DNA of 64,000 nucleotides. Origin: Pseudomonas sp. 14P_8.1_Bac3 (lineage in GTDB: Bacteria > Pseudomonadota > Gammaproteobacteria > Pseudomonadales > Pseudomonadaceae). Below are positions 42,653 to 51,489 of this stretch, in pieces (within the stretch, counting starts at the first letter, position 1; every line of letters begins with the position of its first letter). The notes beneath the pieces were generated by a model. That model was not told the DNA's origin. It ran no database searches and saw only the letters and a program-made list of their open reading frames with translations. The stretch covers positions 124,001 to 188,000 of the forward strand of contig NZ_JANLOD010000066.1 of the NCBI RefSeq assembly GCF_025466085.1, read 5' to 3'. The translations under genes and the position numbers were made by a program.

Positions 42653-42767
42653 GATCGGGTTCCCACGCAGAGAGTGGAAGCGCTTCTCCTGAAGCACACA
42701 ACTTTCCAAGACCTTTCCTACAACGTATCTTGTTGCCGCGTTTCGGCTTCGACTCCATAGTTTGGGC

Positions 42768-42939
42768 TCGCGGAAAACACCGCGAACGACCTTGGCCGGT
42801 CGGTGCAGGAACGCTACAGCGTAGCAACACCTCCTCGGGCACTTTGTGCCTGAGGCGTTGTTTCATGGCAGCTGTGCGTGGGACACGTTCGCGTGTGCCG
42901 GTTCCTGTACCCGGTCGGCCAACCCGCGTATGGCTGCCA
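42768..42939 (+). ncRNA. Candidate structured RNA or 5' leader with at least five hairpins
   Basis: Successive stems can be read: TCGCGG/CCGCGA (42768-42785); CGACC/GGTCG (42787-42802); ACGC/GCGT (42811-42822); CCTCGGGCAC/GTGCCTGAGG with a three-base loop (42833-42855). A long closing helix joins 42866-42882 (TGGCAGC-TG-TGCGTGGG) to 42923-42939 (CCCGCGTA-TG-GCTGCCA). It holds 17 pairs including G-U, and inside it are ACACG-TTCG-CGTGT (42883-42896) and a CCGG/CCGG hairpin (42898-42914). Together these make a three-way junction. It ends about 50 bases before the start of the 99-residue gene. It could be a cis-acting leader, a small RNA, or a recurring structured repeat. No known riboswitch class is recognised. 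Confidence 0.5.
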
Positions 42940-42991
42940 CCCTCATCGTTTGGCCGCGAGTGGTGGTAGCTTCCATTACAGGAGTTACATC

Positions 42992-43291
42992 ATGTTCCAA
43001 GTCATGCCCCGCTACCTCCCCATTGACACCTACGACGCCGAAACACCGGTGCTCTTCGTCAACACCCACAAAGAACTCAGCGAACTCACCGCCTGCGCCA
43101 TGCACCGCTTCACCGTGGTTCGCGACTTGGCGGACACGCTGTGCAGCCTGAATCTGAGAAACACCTCCGACTGTGATCTGGTCCGCATCACCCGCGCCGT
43201 GCATCTGCTGATGCGTGAGGGCTGCACGGTGCTGGATGTGGTTCAGGCGCGCGCGTTGCAGCGGGAGGCCTCGTACAAGACCCCGGTTTGA
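42992..43291 (+). CDS. Hypothetical 99-residue protein behind the structured leader
   Basis: The start at 42992 (MFQVMPRYLPID) has AGGAG eight bases before it; longer frames run through the structured leader and are rejected. The protein has no signal peptide or membrane segment. A short N-terminal part (DAETPVLFVNTHKELSELT) is followed by a mostly helical body (AMHRFTVVRDLADTLCSLNL, LVRITRAVHLLMREGCTVLDVV). The layout resembles the small DUF3077-like proteins found in several copies in Pseudomonas, but I am not certain of that. The function is unknown. The gene and its leader lie between two nearly identical REP pairs. Confidence 0.7.
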   Translation: MFQVMPRYLPIDTYDAETPVLFVNTHKELSELTACAMHRFTVVRDLADTLCSLNLRNTSDCDLVRITRAVHLLMREGCTVLDVVQARALQREASYKTPV

Positions 43292-43309
43292 TGGCGATGC
43301 CGATGACGC

Positions 43310-43457
43310 CTTCGCCGGCAAGCCAGCTCCCACAGCGATCAATGCCGGACACAAGACCTGTGTCCAACGCCTGCCCCAGTGGGAGCGGGCTTGCTCGCGA
43401 AGGCGGTTCCACATTCATCAAAGATGCTGTCTGAAAAATCGCTTTCGCGAGCCAGTC
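43310..43457. repeat. REP cluster after the 99-residue gene, with copy 2 of the duplicated pair
   Basis: A single unit, CTTCGCCGGCAAGCCAGCTCC (43310-43330), is followed by a full pair at 43379-43457. That pair repeats the pair at 42562-42640, including the linker with AAAGATGCTGTCTGAAAAAT, with only a few base changes. Confidence 0.85.
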
Positions 43458-43488
43458 GAATCGTCGCACCCGCTAGGGATTCAGGGTG

Positions 43489-45228
43489 TCAGGCGTTGAC
43501 GGGTTCTACGGCCAGCTCGACCACCTCCGGTCGTTTGAGCAGCGCATACGCCACCGCCGTCAGCAAACTCCCGGCAACAATCGCCAGCAAGTAAAGCAGC
43601 GCATGATTGATCGCATTGGGAATCGCCAACACGAACAACCCGCCATGCGGCGCCATCAGTTTGCAGCCGAAGTACATCGACAGCGCCCCGGTCAGCGCGC
43701 CGCCGGCGATGCTTGCCGGGATGACCCGCAACGGGTCTTTCGCGGCAAACGGTATCGCGCCTTCGGAGATGAAGCACAACCCCAGCACCAGCGCGGCTTT
43801 GCCGGCCTCGCGCTCGGTCTGGGCGAACTTGCGGCGGGCGATGAACGTGGCGATGCCCAGGCCAATCGGCGGCACCATGCCGGCCGCCATCGTCGCGGCC
43901 ATTGGCGCATAACTTTGCGAGGCCAGCAGCCCCACCGAGAACGCATAGGCGGCTTTGTTGATCGGTCCACCCAGGTCAACGCACATCATGCCGCCGAGCA
44001 GCACGCCGAGCAGAATCGCGTTGGTGGTGCCCATGCTGTCGAGGAAGTGCGTCAGCCCGGCGAGCATCCCGGCCACCGGTTTGCCGACCACATAAATCAT
44101 CACCAGCCCGGTGAACAAACTGGCGAGCAACGGGATGATCAGGATCGGCTTCAGCGCCTCAAGGCTCTGCGGCAATCGTGCATAACGATTGATCGCCTGC
44201 GCCGCATAACCGGCGATGAAACCGGCAATGATCCCGCCGATAAAACCGGCCCCCAGGGTGCTCGCCAGCAGCCCACCGATCATCCCCGGCGCCAGACCCG
44301 GACGGTCGGCGATCGAGTACGCAATGTAGCCCGCCAGCAGCGGCACCATCAGCTTGAACGCGGTATCGCCGCCGATCTGCATCAGGGCGGCGGCAAGGGT
44401 GCCTTCTTCCTTGAACGCGGTGATGCCGAACACGAACGACAGCGCGATCATCAGGCCGCCCGCCACCACCATCGGCAACATGAACGACACACCGGTCAGC
44501 AGATGCTTGTAGACGCCGGTTTTCTCTTGCTTGGCCGGGCCTTTGGCGCCGGTCGCCGCCGTTTCCTGCTTGCCCTCGGCCAACGCTTTATTCAGCGTCG
44601 CTTCAGCCTGCTTCAATGCGATGCCGGTGCCGCAGCGGTAGATTTTCTTGCCGGCAAAGCGCTCGGTGGCGACTTCGATATCACAGGCCAACAGCACCAC
44701 GTCGGCGTCGGCAATCGCGGCCGCACTCAACGGATTGCGCGCGCCGACCGAGCCCTGGGTTTCGATCTGCAGGTCATAGCCCAGACGTTTCGCCGCTTGC
44801 TGCAAGGCTTCAGCGGCCATGAAGGTGTGCGCGACGCCGGTCGGGCACGCGGTGATGGCGACCAGGCGCGGGGCGTTTTTCGTGACGGTGGCCGGCTCGA
44901 CGGGCGCCTCAGGGGCGACATAAACCTGAGCCTCTTCAGCACCGCGTCGCAACACTGCCTCAACATCTTGCAGCGCTTGCGCCGGCGTGCTTTGGAACAC
45001 ACGTTTGCCAACGAATCGCGACATATCGACCGGCGAGCTGGTCACCAGCAACACCCACTCGGCGGCCTCGATCGTAGTCGCCGACAACTGCCGTTCCGGG
45101 TGCGCCGCATCCACCACTTCGACGCTGGTGCTCCAGCCCTGGCGCTGCGCCGCGGCGTCGAGCAAACGGGCGCACAGCACACTGGTGACCATGCCGTTCG
45201 GGCAAGCCGTAACAATGGCTAACTTCAT
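43489..45228 (-). CDS. fruA: PTS fructose transporter subunit IIBC
   Basis: A 579-residue membrane protein. Residues 1-110 are a B'-type domain (VTACPNGMVTSVLCARLL). Residues 125-220 form the active IIB domain with the phosphocysteine in ITACPTGVAHTFMAAEAL. From about residue 235 the IIC domain follows, with eight to ten membrane segments (LTGVSFMLPMVVAGGLMIAL, GGIIAGFIAGYAAQAIN, GTTNAILLGVLLGGMMCVDLGGP). It takes up fructose and makes fructose 1-phosphate using phosphate from FruB. It is the last gene of the fruB-fruK-fruA operon, 11 bases after fruK. Confidence 0.95.
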   Translation of the reverse strand: MKLAIVTACPNGMVTSVLCARLLDAAAQRQGWSTSVEVVDAAHPERQLSATTIEAAEWVLLVTSSPVDMSRFVGKRVFQSTPAQALQDVEAVLRRGAEEAQVYVAPEAPVEPATVTKNAPRLVAITACPTGVAHTFMAAEALQQAAKRLGYDLQIETQGSVGARNPLSAAAIADADVVLLACDIEVATERFAGKKIYRCGTGIALKQAEATLNKALAEGKQETAATGAKGPAKQEKTGVYKHLLTGVSFMLPMVVAGGLMIALSFVFGITAFKEEGTLAAALMQIGGDTAFKLMVPLLAGYIAYSIADRPGLAPGMIGGLLASTLGAGFIGGIIAGFIAGYAAQAINRYARLPQSLEALKPILIIPLLASLFTGLVMIYVVGKPVAGMLAGLTHFLDSMGTTNAILLGVLLGGMMCVDLGGPINKAAYAFSVGLLASQSYAPMAATMAAGMVPPIGLGIATFIARRKFAQTEREAGKAALVLGLCFISEGAIPFAAKDPLRVIPASIAGGALTGALSMYFGCKLMAPHGGLFVLAIPNAINHALLYLLAIVAGSLLTAVAYALLKRPEVVELAVEPVNA

Positions 45229-45239
45229 GACAATCCCTC

Positions 45240-46181
45240 TTATTGTTCTGTCAGGGGACGGATGCGTACGCCCTGTTCGAGCTGCGCCAATTGCGTCGCG
45301 TCACCGATACCGAAACCGATCTGGGTCACTGCCATCGCGGCAATCGCCGTGGCAGTGCGCAGGGTCTGTTCCGGGGTGTCGGCGCTGAGCAAACCGTGGA
45401 GCATGCCGGCCAGTAACGAATCCCCGGCGCCCACGGTGCTGGCGACGCTGACCCTGGGCGGCGTGGCATGCATCGCCGCACCGACGCTGAACCAGTTCAC
45501 ACCGTCCGCGCCATGGGAAATCACCACATGCTCGATGCCTTGCGCGTGCAGGCGACTCACGGCTTCGGCCTGCGCCGCGACCGAGGTCACCTCGCAACCG
45601 AGCACCTCGGCCAACTCTTCGGTGTTCGGTTTGATCAGCCACGGACCGGCCTTGAGCGCCGCGCGCAACGCTTCGCCGCTGGTGTCCAGCGCGACGTTGA
45701 GCCCGAGGTTTTTCAAGCGCAGGACCAACGCCTGCAACCACGCCGGGCTGACGCCTTGCGGCAAGCTGCCCGCGACGACCACCGCGTCATGACCCGGCGC
45801 GATCAGGTCCAGCCGATCCAGCAGCGCCTGCTGCGCCACCTCGCTGACCCTCGGCCCCGGACCGTTGATGTCGGTGATGCGCCCGTCGCTTTCCGCGAGT
45901 TTAAGGTTGCTGCGGGTTTCGCCGGGGACACGGATAAAGGCGTCGACAAAACCGCGTTTGGCGAACAGCGTTTCGAACGCTTGAAGATTGTCTTCGCCAA
46001 GAAACCCGCTGACCGTGAGCTGGTGCCCAAGGTCCGCCAGCACCTGTGCCACGTTGACCCCCTTACCGGCGGCGTGGGTGTGCATTTCATCGCTGCGATT
46101 GACCTGACCGGCTTCGAGCCGTGGCAATTGCACCGTCAGGTCCAGCGCCGGGTTGAGGGTCAAGGTGAGGATCCGGGCCAT
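45240..46181 (-). CDS. fruK: 1-phosphofructokinase
   Basis: A 313-residue PfkB-family kinase. It starts MARILTLTLNPALDLTVQLP, has the sugar-site pattern HAAGKGVNVAQVLADLG, and the ATP/catalytic signature VASTVGAGDSLLAGMLHGLL with its base aspartate near residue 255. It phosphorylates fructose 1-phosphate to fructose 1,6-bisphosphate in the cytosol, the step after FruA. Its start shares one base with the fruB stop (TAATG), so the two are coupled. Confidence 0.95.
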   Translation of the reverse strand: MARILTLTLNPALDLTVQLPRLEAGQVNRSDEMHTHAAGKGVNVAQVLADLGHQLTVSGFLGEDNLQAFETLFAKRGFVDAFIRVPGETRSNLKLAESDGRITDINGPGPRVSEVAQQALLDRLDLIAPGHDAVVVAGSLPQGVSPAWLQALVLRLKNLGLNVALDTSGEALRAALKAGPWLIKPNTEELAEVLGCEVTSVAAQAEAVSRLHAQGIEHVVISHGADGVNWFSVGAAMHATPPRVSVASTVGAGDSLLAGMLHGLLSADTPEQTLRTATAIAAMAVTQIGFGIGDATQLAQLEQGVRIRPLTEQ

Positions 46182-49042
46182 TACAGGGCCTCCACGAGTG
46201 CGCGCACTTCACTGGCGCTGCCCACGGCCAAAGCCTGTCGGGCGAGGGTTTGAGTCTGGGTCAGGTCGAGTTCGCGGATGCGCGCCTTGACCTCGGCGAT
46301 GCTGCGGCCGGACACGCTGAGTTCATCGACGCCGAGGCCGACCAGCACCGGCACCGCCAGCGGATCGGCCGCCAGTTCGCCGCACACGCCGACCCATTTG
46401 CCATGGGCATGGGCCGCGCGCACGGTGATATCGATCAGTTGCAGCACCGCCGGGTGCAAGCCGTCCGCCTGTGCCGATAGCGTCGGATGGCCACGGTCGA
46501 TGGCCAGGGTGTATTGGGTCAGGTCGTTGGTGCCGACACTGAAAAAGTCGACCTCTTTGGCCAGCACCGGTGCGAGCAACGCCGCCGACGGCACTTCAAT
46601 CATGATCCCCAGTTGCAAATCGGCCACCGGGATTTCCAGGCGCAGCCGTTCGGTCATGTCCCGCGCCTGTCGCCATTCATCCACGCTGCCGACCATCGGG
46701 AACATGATGCGCAATGGACGGTTATCGGCGGCGCGCAACAGTGCACGCAATTGCCCTTCCATAATCTGGGGACGCTGCAAGGTCAGGCGAATACCACGCA
46801 CACCGAGGAACGGGTTTTCTTCCTTGGCGATCGGCCAATACGGCAGCGGTTTGTCGCCACCGACATCGAGGGTGCGCACCACCAGCGGCCGGCCGGCGAG
46901 CCCATCAAGGACGCGGCGGTATTCGGCTTCCTGGGTCGCCTCATCCGGCGCCTGGGCGTGGGCCATGAAAATCAGTTCGGTACGCAGCAGGCCGATACCT
47001 TCCGCGCCCTGCTCCACCGCGCTGGTGACGCCGGCACTTTCGCCGATGTTGGCAAACACTTCGACCGCGTGGCCGTCGGTGGTCAGCGCCGGTTGATGGC
47101 GTTGTTCGGCGGCGGCCTTCAAGCGTTGCTCGCGGCTGTCGCGCTCTTCGATGGCGCGTTGCAGGGTCGCCGCATCGGCATCCACGTGCAGGCGACCGCG
47201 CTGGCCATCGAGCAGCAACGGCGTGCCCGGCGCCAGCAGCAACACCGCCGCGCCCGCGCCGACCAACGCCGGAATACCCAGCGCACGGGCGACGATCGCA
47301 CTGTGCGCCGTGGCGCCACCCCGGGCAGTGAGAATGCCGGCGACCCGGGCGGGATCGAGACGCGCCACGTCGGACGGGCCCACTTCATCCATCACCAGAA
47401 TGTACGGCTGGTCCGGTTCGCTCGGGGTCTCGACGCCGCACAGTTGCGCCAGCACCCGACGGCCGATGTCACGCAGGTCCGCGGCACGTTCGGCGAGCAA
47501 CGCATCCTGCAACGATTCCTGTTGCCTGGCCGCGGCTTCGATAACCGTCATCCACGCGGCTTCGGCGCTTTCGCCTTGCTTGAGGCGGCTCTCGACTTCA
47601 TCGCTCAGTTCCGGGTCGTCGAGCATTTCCTGGTGGGTGATGAAAATCTCGCGAATGGCCTTGGATTGACTGCGTTCGATCAAGCCTTCGATGTCGCGGC
47701 GCACGTCGGCCAGCGCTTGCTTGAGACGCTCGCGTTCAATCGCGGCGGATTCTCCTCGCAGGGGGTAATCGAGGGTTTGCAACACCTGAATGTGCGCCGG
47801 GCCGATGGCGATACCTGGCGCGGCAGGGATGGCCTGGACCAGGCTGCCGGACGCCGGGGCGAGCAACACTTCGGCCAGCTCGGTGATGACTTCGCGCTGT
47901 TGGCTCACGGCGGGCAGCGGCTCGACTTCTTCACCGAGGCCTTCTTCGGTGGCGGCCAACAACGCCGGCAAGGCGTCGGCGGCAATGCTCGGTTCGGCGA
48001 TGAATTCCAGCACCTGACCACGGCGAGCGCCGAGGCTGAGCAGCTTGCTCAAGCTCTTCACCGATACGGCGCTGTCCTGACCGTCGACGATGCGTACGCG
48101 AATTTCACCGTCAAAACTTTTCGCCAGTTGCGCGAGGATCTTCGCCGGGCGCGCGTGCAAGCCGTGGGCGTTGGCCAGGGCAATGCGCGCGCTCGGCCAG
48201 TCCGCCGGCAACTCACCGCCGAGCACTTCAAGGACTTTACGGCTGCTGGTCGCGCGGCCCAGTTCATGACCGCGACCTTCAATCAGCAACGCGCACAGGC
48301 GCTCCAGCAAGGCCTGATGCGCTTCGCCGAGGCTGGCCAGACAGAACAGCCCGCTGAGCGGCTGGCCGAGGTAACGCATCGGTTTGTCCGGGGTGACGAA
48401 GGCCAGGCCCGGACGCTTGACCGTTTGTTCGCTGTGCAGCCACCACAAGCCGTCGCCGAGGGGCAGCGCTTCGACTTGTTGCAACACCGCGGAGAAACCA
48501 TTGCTCACACAATCCGCCTGGCGCAGCAAGCGGGCACCGCGCCAGACCAGTTCTTCGAAGTCATCGGCCGACACACCGAGGCCGATCATCTGCGCATCCA
48601 GCGCCAGTTCCTGCGGCGCGCCTTGCAACAGCTTCAACAAGGCTTCGGCGGAACCGGCGCGACGCAGGGCCTGGCCCAGGTCGGTCTCGCCGAGGGCGCG
48701 GGTCAGCAGTTGCAGGAGTCGCAGGTGTTCGTCGGATTTGGCGGCGATACCGATTGCCAGATAGACGATCTGGCCGTCGCCCCAATCCACGCCGTCGGGA
48801 AATTGCGTCAGGCGCACGCCGGTGGAAAACACTTGGTCGCGGGTTTCCGGCGTACCGTGGGGGATGGCAATACCTTGACCGAGAAAGGTCGAGCCCTGAG
48901 CCTCGCGCGCTTGCAGACCGGCGAGATAACCGTCAGCCACCAGGCCATCGGCGACCAGGTGTCGGGCCAATAACTGCAATGCAGCGGATTTGTCCGCCGC
49001 CGATTGGCCCATGGAAATCTGCTCTATGGTGAGCTCGAGCAT
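46181..49042 (-). CDS. fruB: Fructose PTS multiphosphoryl transfer protein (EIIA-HPr-EI)
   Basis: A 953-residue fusion. Residues 1-145 are EIIA-Fru with the phosphohistidine in IAIPHGTPETRD. A linker and an HPr domain follow at about 280-370, with the phosphohistidine in ANAHGLHARPAKIL. The enzyme I part runs from about 400 to the end: GGATAHSAIVARALGIPALVGAG with the active histidine, TLDVGGDKPLPY, FFSVGTNDLTQYTLAIDR and the catalytic cysteine in WVGVCGELA. It takes phosphate from PEP and delivers it to FruA. It is the first gene of the fru operon; a FruR-type operator lies about 135-145 bases upstream. Confidence 0.96.
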   Translation of the reverse strand: MLELTIEQISMGQSAADKSAALQLLARHLVADGLVADGYLAGLQAREAQGSTFLGQGIAIPHGTPETRDQVFSTGVRLTQFPDGVDWGDGQIVYLAIGIAAKSDEHLRLLQLLTRALGETDLGQALRRAGSAEALLKLLQGAPQELALDAQMIGLGVSADDFEELVWRGARLLRQADCVSNGFSAVLQQVEALPLGDGLWWLHSEQTVKRPGLAFVTPDKPMRYLGQPLSGLFCLASLGEAHQALLERLCALLIEGRGHELGRATSSRKVLEVLGGELPADWPSARIALANAHGLHARPAKILAQLAKSFDGEIRVRIVDGQDSAVSVKSLSKLLSLGARRGQVLEFIAEPSIAADALPALLAATEEGLGEEVEPLPAVSQQREVITELAEVLLAPASGSLVQAIPAAPGIAIGPAHIQVLQTLDYPLRGESAAIERERLKQALADVRRDIEGLIERSQSKAIREIFITHQEMLDDPELSDEVESRLKQGESAEAAWMTVIEAAARQQESLQDALLAERAADLRDIGRRVLAQLCGVETPSEPDQPYILVMDEVGPSDVARLDPARVAGILTARGGATAHSAIVARALGIPALVGAGAAVLLLAPGTPLLLDGQRGRLHVDADAATLQRAIEERDSREQRLKAAAEQRHQPALTTDGHAVEVFANIGESAGVTSAVEQGAEGIGLLRTELIFMAHAQAPDEATQEAEYRRVLDGLAGRPLVVRTLDVGGDKPLPYWPIAKEENPFLGVRGIRLTLQRPQIMEGQLRALLRAADNRPLRIMFPMVGSVDEWRQARDMTERLRLEIPVADLQLGIMIEVPSAALLAPVLAKEVDFFSVGTNDLTQYTLAIDRGHPTLSAQADGLHPAVLQLIDITVRAAHAHGKWVGVCGELAADPLAVPVLVGLGVDELSVSGRSIAEVKARIRELDLTQTQTLARQALAVGSASEVRALVEAL

Positions 49043-49175
49043 GCGTTCTCCTTTTTGGCCCCTTGAGGCGCCAGGTATTGTTTTGAATGCGTCAGCTTAG
49101 GCGCTTGGTCATGACTTTTGGCGGTTTCGCGGCAGAACCGGCCAAATGCACCTAAAACGTAGAAAATACGCCTGC

Positions 49176-49187
49176 TGAAACGTTTAA
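49176..49187. promoter_or_regulatory. FruR (Cra) operator
   Basis: TGAAACGTTTAA is exactly the reverse complement of TTAAACGTTTCA, the operator I recall being reported for P. putida FruR. It lies between the divergent fruB and fruR genes, as expected for control by fructose 1-phosphate-responsive FruR. Confidence 0.8.
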
Positions 49188-49293
49188 TCTAGAGTGAATG
49201 GCACGTTACTCGATAATGCTCCCTCGTTGAAGCTCAACCTGTCGGATACGTTACGGCAAGGGTTTGCGCCTTAATCGGGTAGGATTGGCGAAA

Positions 49294-50319
49294 ATGTCGG
49301 CCGAAAAACAAGGAAATCCCGAGTTGAAACTCAGTGATATCGCTCAGCTGGCCGGTGTGTCCGTGACCACCGCCAGTTATGTCATCAATGGCAAAGCCGA
49401 ACAGCAACGCATCAGCAGCGCCACCGTCGAGCGCGTGCGCGCGGTCGTCGAGCAACATGGCTTTACGCCCAACCCCCAGGCGGCCGGGCTGCGCAGTCGG
49501 CACACCCGCACCTTGGGGTTTATTCTGCCGGACCTGGAAAACCCCAGCTACGCACGCATCGCCAAACTGCTGGAACAAGGCGCTCGGGCCCGCGGCTATC
49601 AGTTGCTGATCGCCAGCTCCGACGATGCGCCGGACAGCGAACGGCAATTGCTGCAACTGTTCCGCGCCCGCCGTTGCGACGCACTGATCGTCGCCAGTTG
49701 CCTGCCGGCCGGTGACGACAGTTACCGTCAGTTACAAGCCAAGGGCATCCCGATCATCGCCATCGACCGGGTCATGGAACCCGAGCATTTCTGTTCGGTG
49801 ATCAGCGATGACCGCGAAGCCAGTCTGCAATTGACCCGCAGCCTGCTCGACCCGCAGCCCAAGCAGATCGCCCTGATCGGTGCACGCCCGGAACTGAGCA
49901 TCAGCCAGGAGCGCGCGGCGGGCTTCAAGGAAGCACTGGGTGATTTCAAAGGCGAGGTCCTGATCGAGCACGGCGAATCGTTCAGCCGCGAGTGCGGCAA
50001 GCAGTTGATGGAAGAGCTGCTACAGCGTCTGGGGCATTTGCCGGATGCGTTGGTGACCACGTCCTACGTGCTGCTTCAAGGCGTGTTCGACGCTTTGCAC
50101 GACTTCCCGTTGAGAACCCGTCCGCTGCGCCTCGGCACTTTCGGCGATACGCAGCTGCTGGACTTCCTGCCGCTGCCGGTCAACGCGATGGCCCAGCAGC
50201 ATCAGCTGATCGCCGACAAGGCGCTGCAACTGGCCCTCGCTGCCATCGAGCAGTCCGATTACCAGCCCGGCGTGCAGGCCATCGCGCGAACCTTCAAGCA
50301 GCGTATACGCCGGGACTGA
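49294..50319 (+). CDS. fruR: LacI-family fructose repressor FruR (Cra)
   Basis: The start at 49294 (MSAEKQGNPELKL) is chosen, with AGGA ten bases before it. The 341-residue protein has the LacI-type helix-turn-helix LSDIAQLAGVSVTTASYVIN, the hinge TPNPQAAGLRSRHTRTLG and a periplasmic-binding-protein-like effector domain (FILPDLENPSYARIAKLLEQ, AIDRVMEPEHFCSVISDD). In Pseudomonas FruR represses the fru operon and is released by fructose 1-phosphate. It is divergent from fruB, with its operator between them, and followed three bases later by the tatD-like gene. Confidence 0.93.
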   Translation: MSAEKQGNPELKLSDIAQLAGVSVTTASYVINGKAEQQRISSATVERVRAVVEQHGFTPNPQAAGLRSRHTRTLGFILPDLENPSYARIAKLLEQGARARGYQLLIASSDDAPDSERQLLQLFRARRCDALIVASCLPAGDDSYRQLQAKGIPIIAIDRVMEPEHFCSVISDDREASLQLTRSLLDPQPKQIALIGARPELSISQERAAGFKEALGDFKGEVLIEHGESFSRECGKQLMEELLQRLGHLPDALVTTSYVLLQGVFDALHDFPLRTRPLRLGTFGDTQLLDFLPLPVNAMAQQHQLIADKALQLALAAIEQSDYQPGVQAIARTFKQRIRRD

Positions 50320-50322
50320 ACC

Positions 50323-51099
50323 GTGGAGCTGATCGACACCCACACGCATCTGGATTTTCCGGACTTCGACGCAGACCGTCAGGCGCTGCTCGCCGAGAGC
50401 CGCGCCCTTGGGGTGCGGCAGATTGTCGTGTTGGGGGTTTATCAGGCCAACTGGCAGCGGGTCTGGGAGCTGGTGCAAGGCGATCCGGACCTGCATGCCG
50501 CGTTCGGTTTGCACCCGGTGTATCTGCAGGAGCATCGACCTGAAGATTTAAGCGAACTGGGTGACTGGCTGACCCGGCTGGCCGGCCACCGGCAGTTGTG
50601 CGCGGTGGGCGAGATCGGCCTGGACTACTTCATCGAAACCCTCGACCGCGAGCGCCAGCAAGCGCTGTTCGAGGCCCAGTTACAACTGGCGGTGGACTTC
50701 AACCTGCCGGCGCTGATTCACGTGCGGCGCAGCCATGCGACGGTGATTGCCACGCTCAAGCGCTTCAAGCTGAAACGCGCAGGCATCATTCACGCCTTTG
50801 CCGGCAGTCAGGAAGAGGCCCGCGAATACATCAAGCTCGGTTTCAAACTGGGTCTCGGCGGCGCGGCAACCTGGCCCCAGGCCTTGCGCATGCATCGCGT
50901 ACTGGCGCAGCTGCCGCTGCAATCGGTGGTGCTGGAAACCGACTCACCGGACATGGCGCCCGCCATGTTTCCCGGTCAACGCAACAGCCCGGCGCACTTG
51001 CCGGCGATCTGTGCGGCGCTGGCCGGCATCATGGCGATCAGCCCTGAGCAACTCGCCGCGGCGAGCACGACCAACGCCCGTGAGTTGTTCTACTGGTAG
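50323..51099 (+). CDS. TatD-family metal-dependent nuclease
   Basis: A 258-residue protein with a GTG start three bases after the fruR stop. It has the TatD amidohydrolase-type barrel: metal ligands in IDTHTHLDFPDFD, the conserved glutamate in AVGEIGLDYFIE, histidines in LPALIHVRRSHATV and GIIHAFAGSQEEA, and the aspartate in VVLETDSPDMAP. TatD enzymes are divalent-metal-dependent DNases or general hydrolases in the cytosol, with roles in DNA repair or RNA handling. The length is standard. Cotranscription with fruR is likely, though a functional link is not evident. Confidence 0.92.
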   Translation: MELIDTHTHLDFPDFDADRQALLAESRALGVRQIVVLGVYQANWQRVWELVQGDPDLHAAFGLHPVYLQEHRPEDLSELGDWLTRLAGHRQLCAVGEIGLDYFIETLDRERQQALFEAQLQLAVDFNLPALIHVRRSHATVIATLKRFKLKRAGIIHAFAGSQEEAREYIKLGFKLGLGGAATWPQALRMHRVLAQLPLQSVVLETDSPDMAPAMFPGQRNSPAHLPAICAALAGIMAISPEQLAAASTTNARELFYW

Positions 51100-51489
51100 T
51101 CAATCGTTGTGCGCCTTGGCGGCTTCAAGCACCAGCGTGATGTGTTGCCGGTGTCGAGCGTACTGAACCACGATGAAGTAGATCAGAATCGCCACCAGCG
51201 AAAAATTCACCTGTTCGAGCACGCTGAGCAGCCCGACCCATTCCATCACCAACGCCACCAGCAGCGCGGTGCAGACCATCACCAGCGTACTCGCGCGCAG
51301 CATCGCCACCGAGTCGAGGGACTTGATCCGTTTGATCTGTTTCGGGTCGCTCAGCCGCAAAGCTTTGTGGCAGTGGGAACAGGGGAACGTTTCATTGATC
51401 GCAATGGCGTTGAGTTGCCAGGGTGCGAGCAGGTGCGTACTGCCGCAATGGGCGCAGTGGCCCTGAATTCCAGTTGTGATAACGGACAT
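51100..51489 (-). CDS. Small membrane protein with a zinc-ribbon-like N-terminus
   Basis: A 129-residue protein. Two CxxC pairs in the first 45 residues (HCAHCGSTHLLAPW and FPCSHCHKALRLS) look like a zinc ribbon of the kind seen in proteins with a short double-CxxC head. Two membrane helices follow (about 70-92, STLVMVCTALLVALVMEWVG, and 98-115, LVAILIYFIVVQYA) and a short charged tail. No family name is certain. It converges on tatD with adjacent stop codons and no gap. The metal-binding head should face the cytoplasm. The role is unknown. Confidence 0.78.
   Translation of the reverse strand: MSVITTGIQGHCAHCGSTHLLAPWQLNAIAINETFPCSHCHKALRLSDPKQIKRIKSLDSVAMLRASTLVMVCTALLVALVMEWVGLLSVLEQVNFSLVAILIYFIVVQYARHRQHITLVLEAAKAHND

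Noticed and set aside
42846..43151. Plus-strand 101-codon frame through the structured leader
   Set aside because: It starts inside a hairpin, has no ribosome site and overlaps the 99-residue gene, which has a clear AGGAG.
46487..48973. An 828-codon plus-strand frame opposite fruB
   Set aside because: Shadow of the fruB coding strand caused by codon bias; no ribosome site and no recognisable domain.
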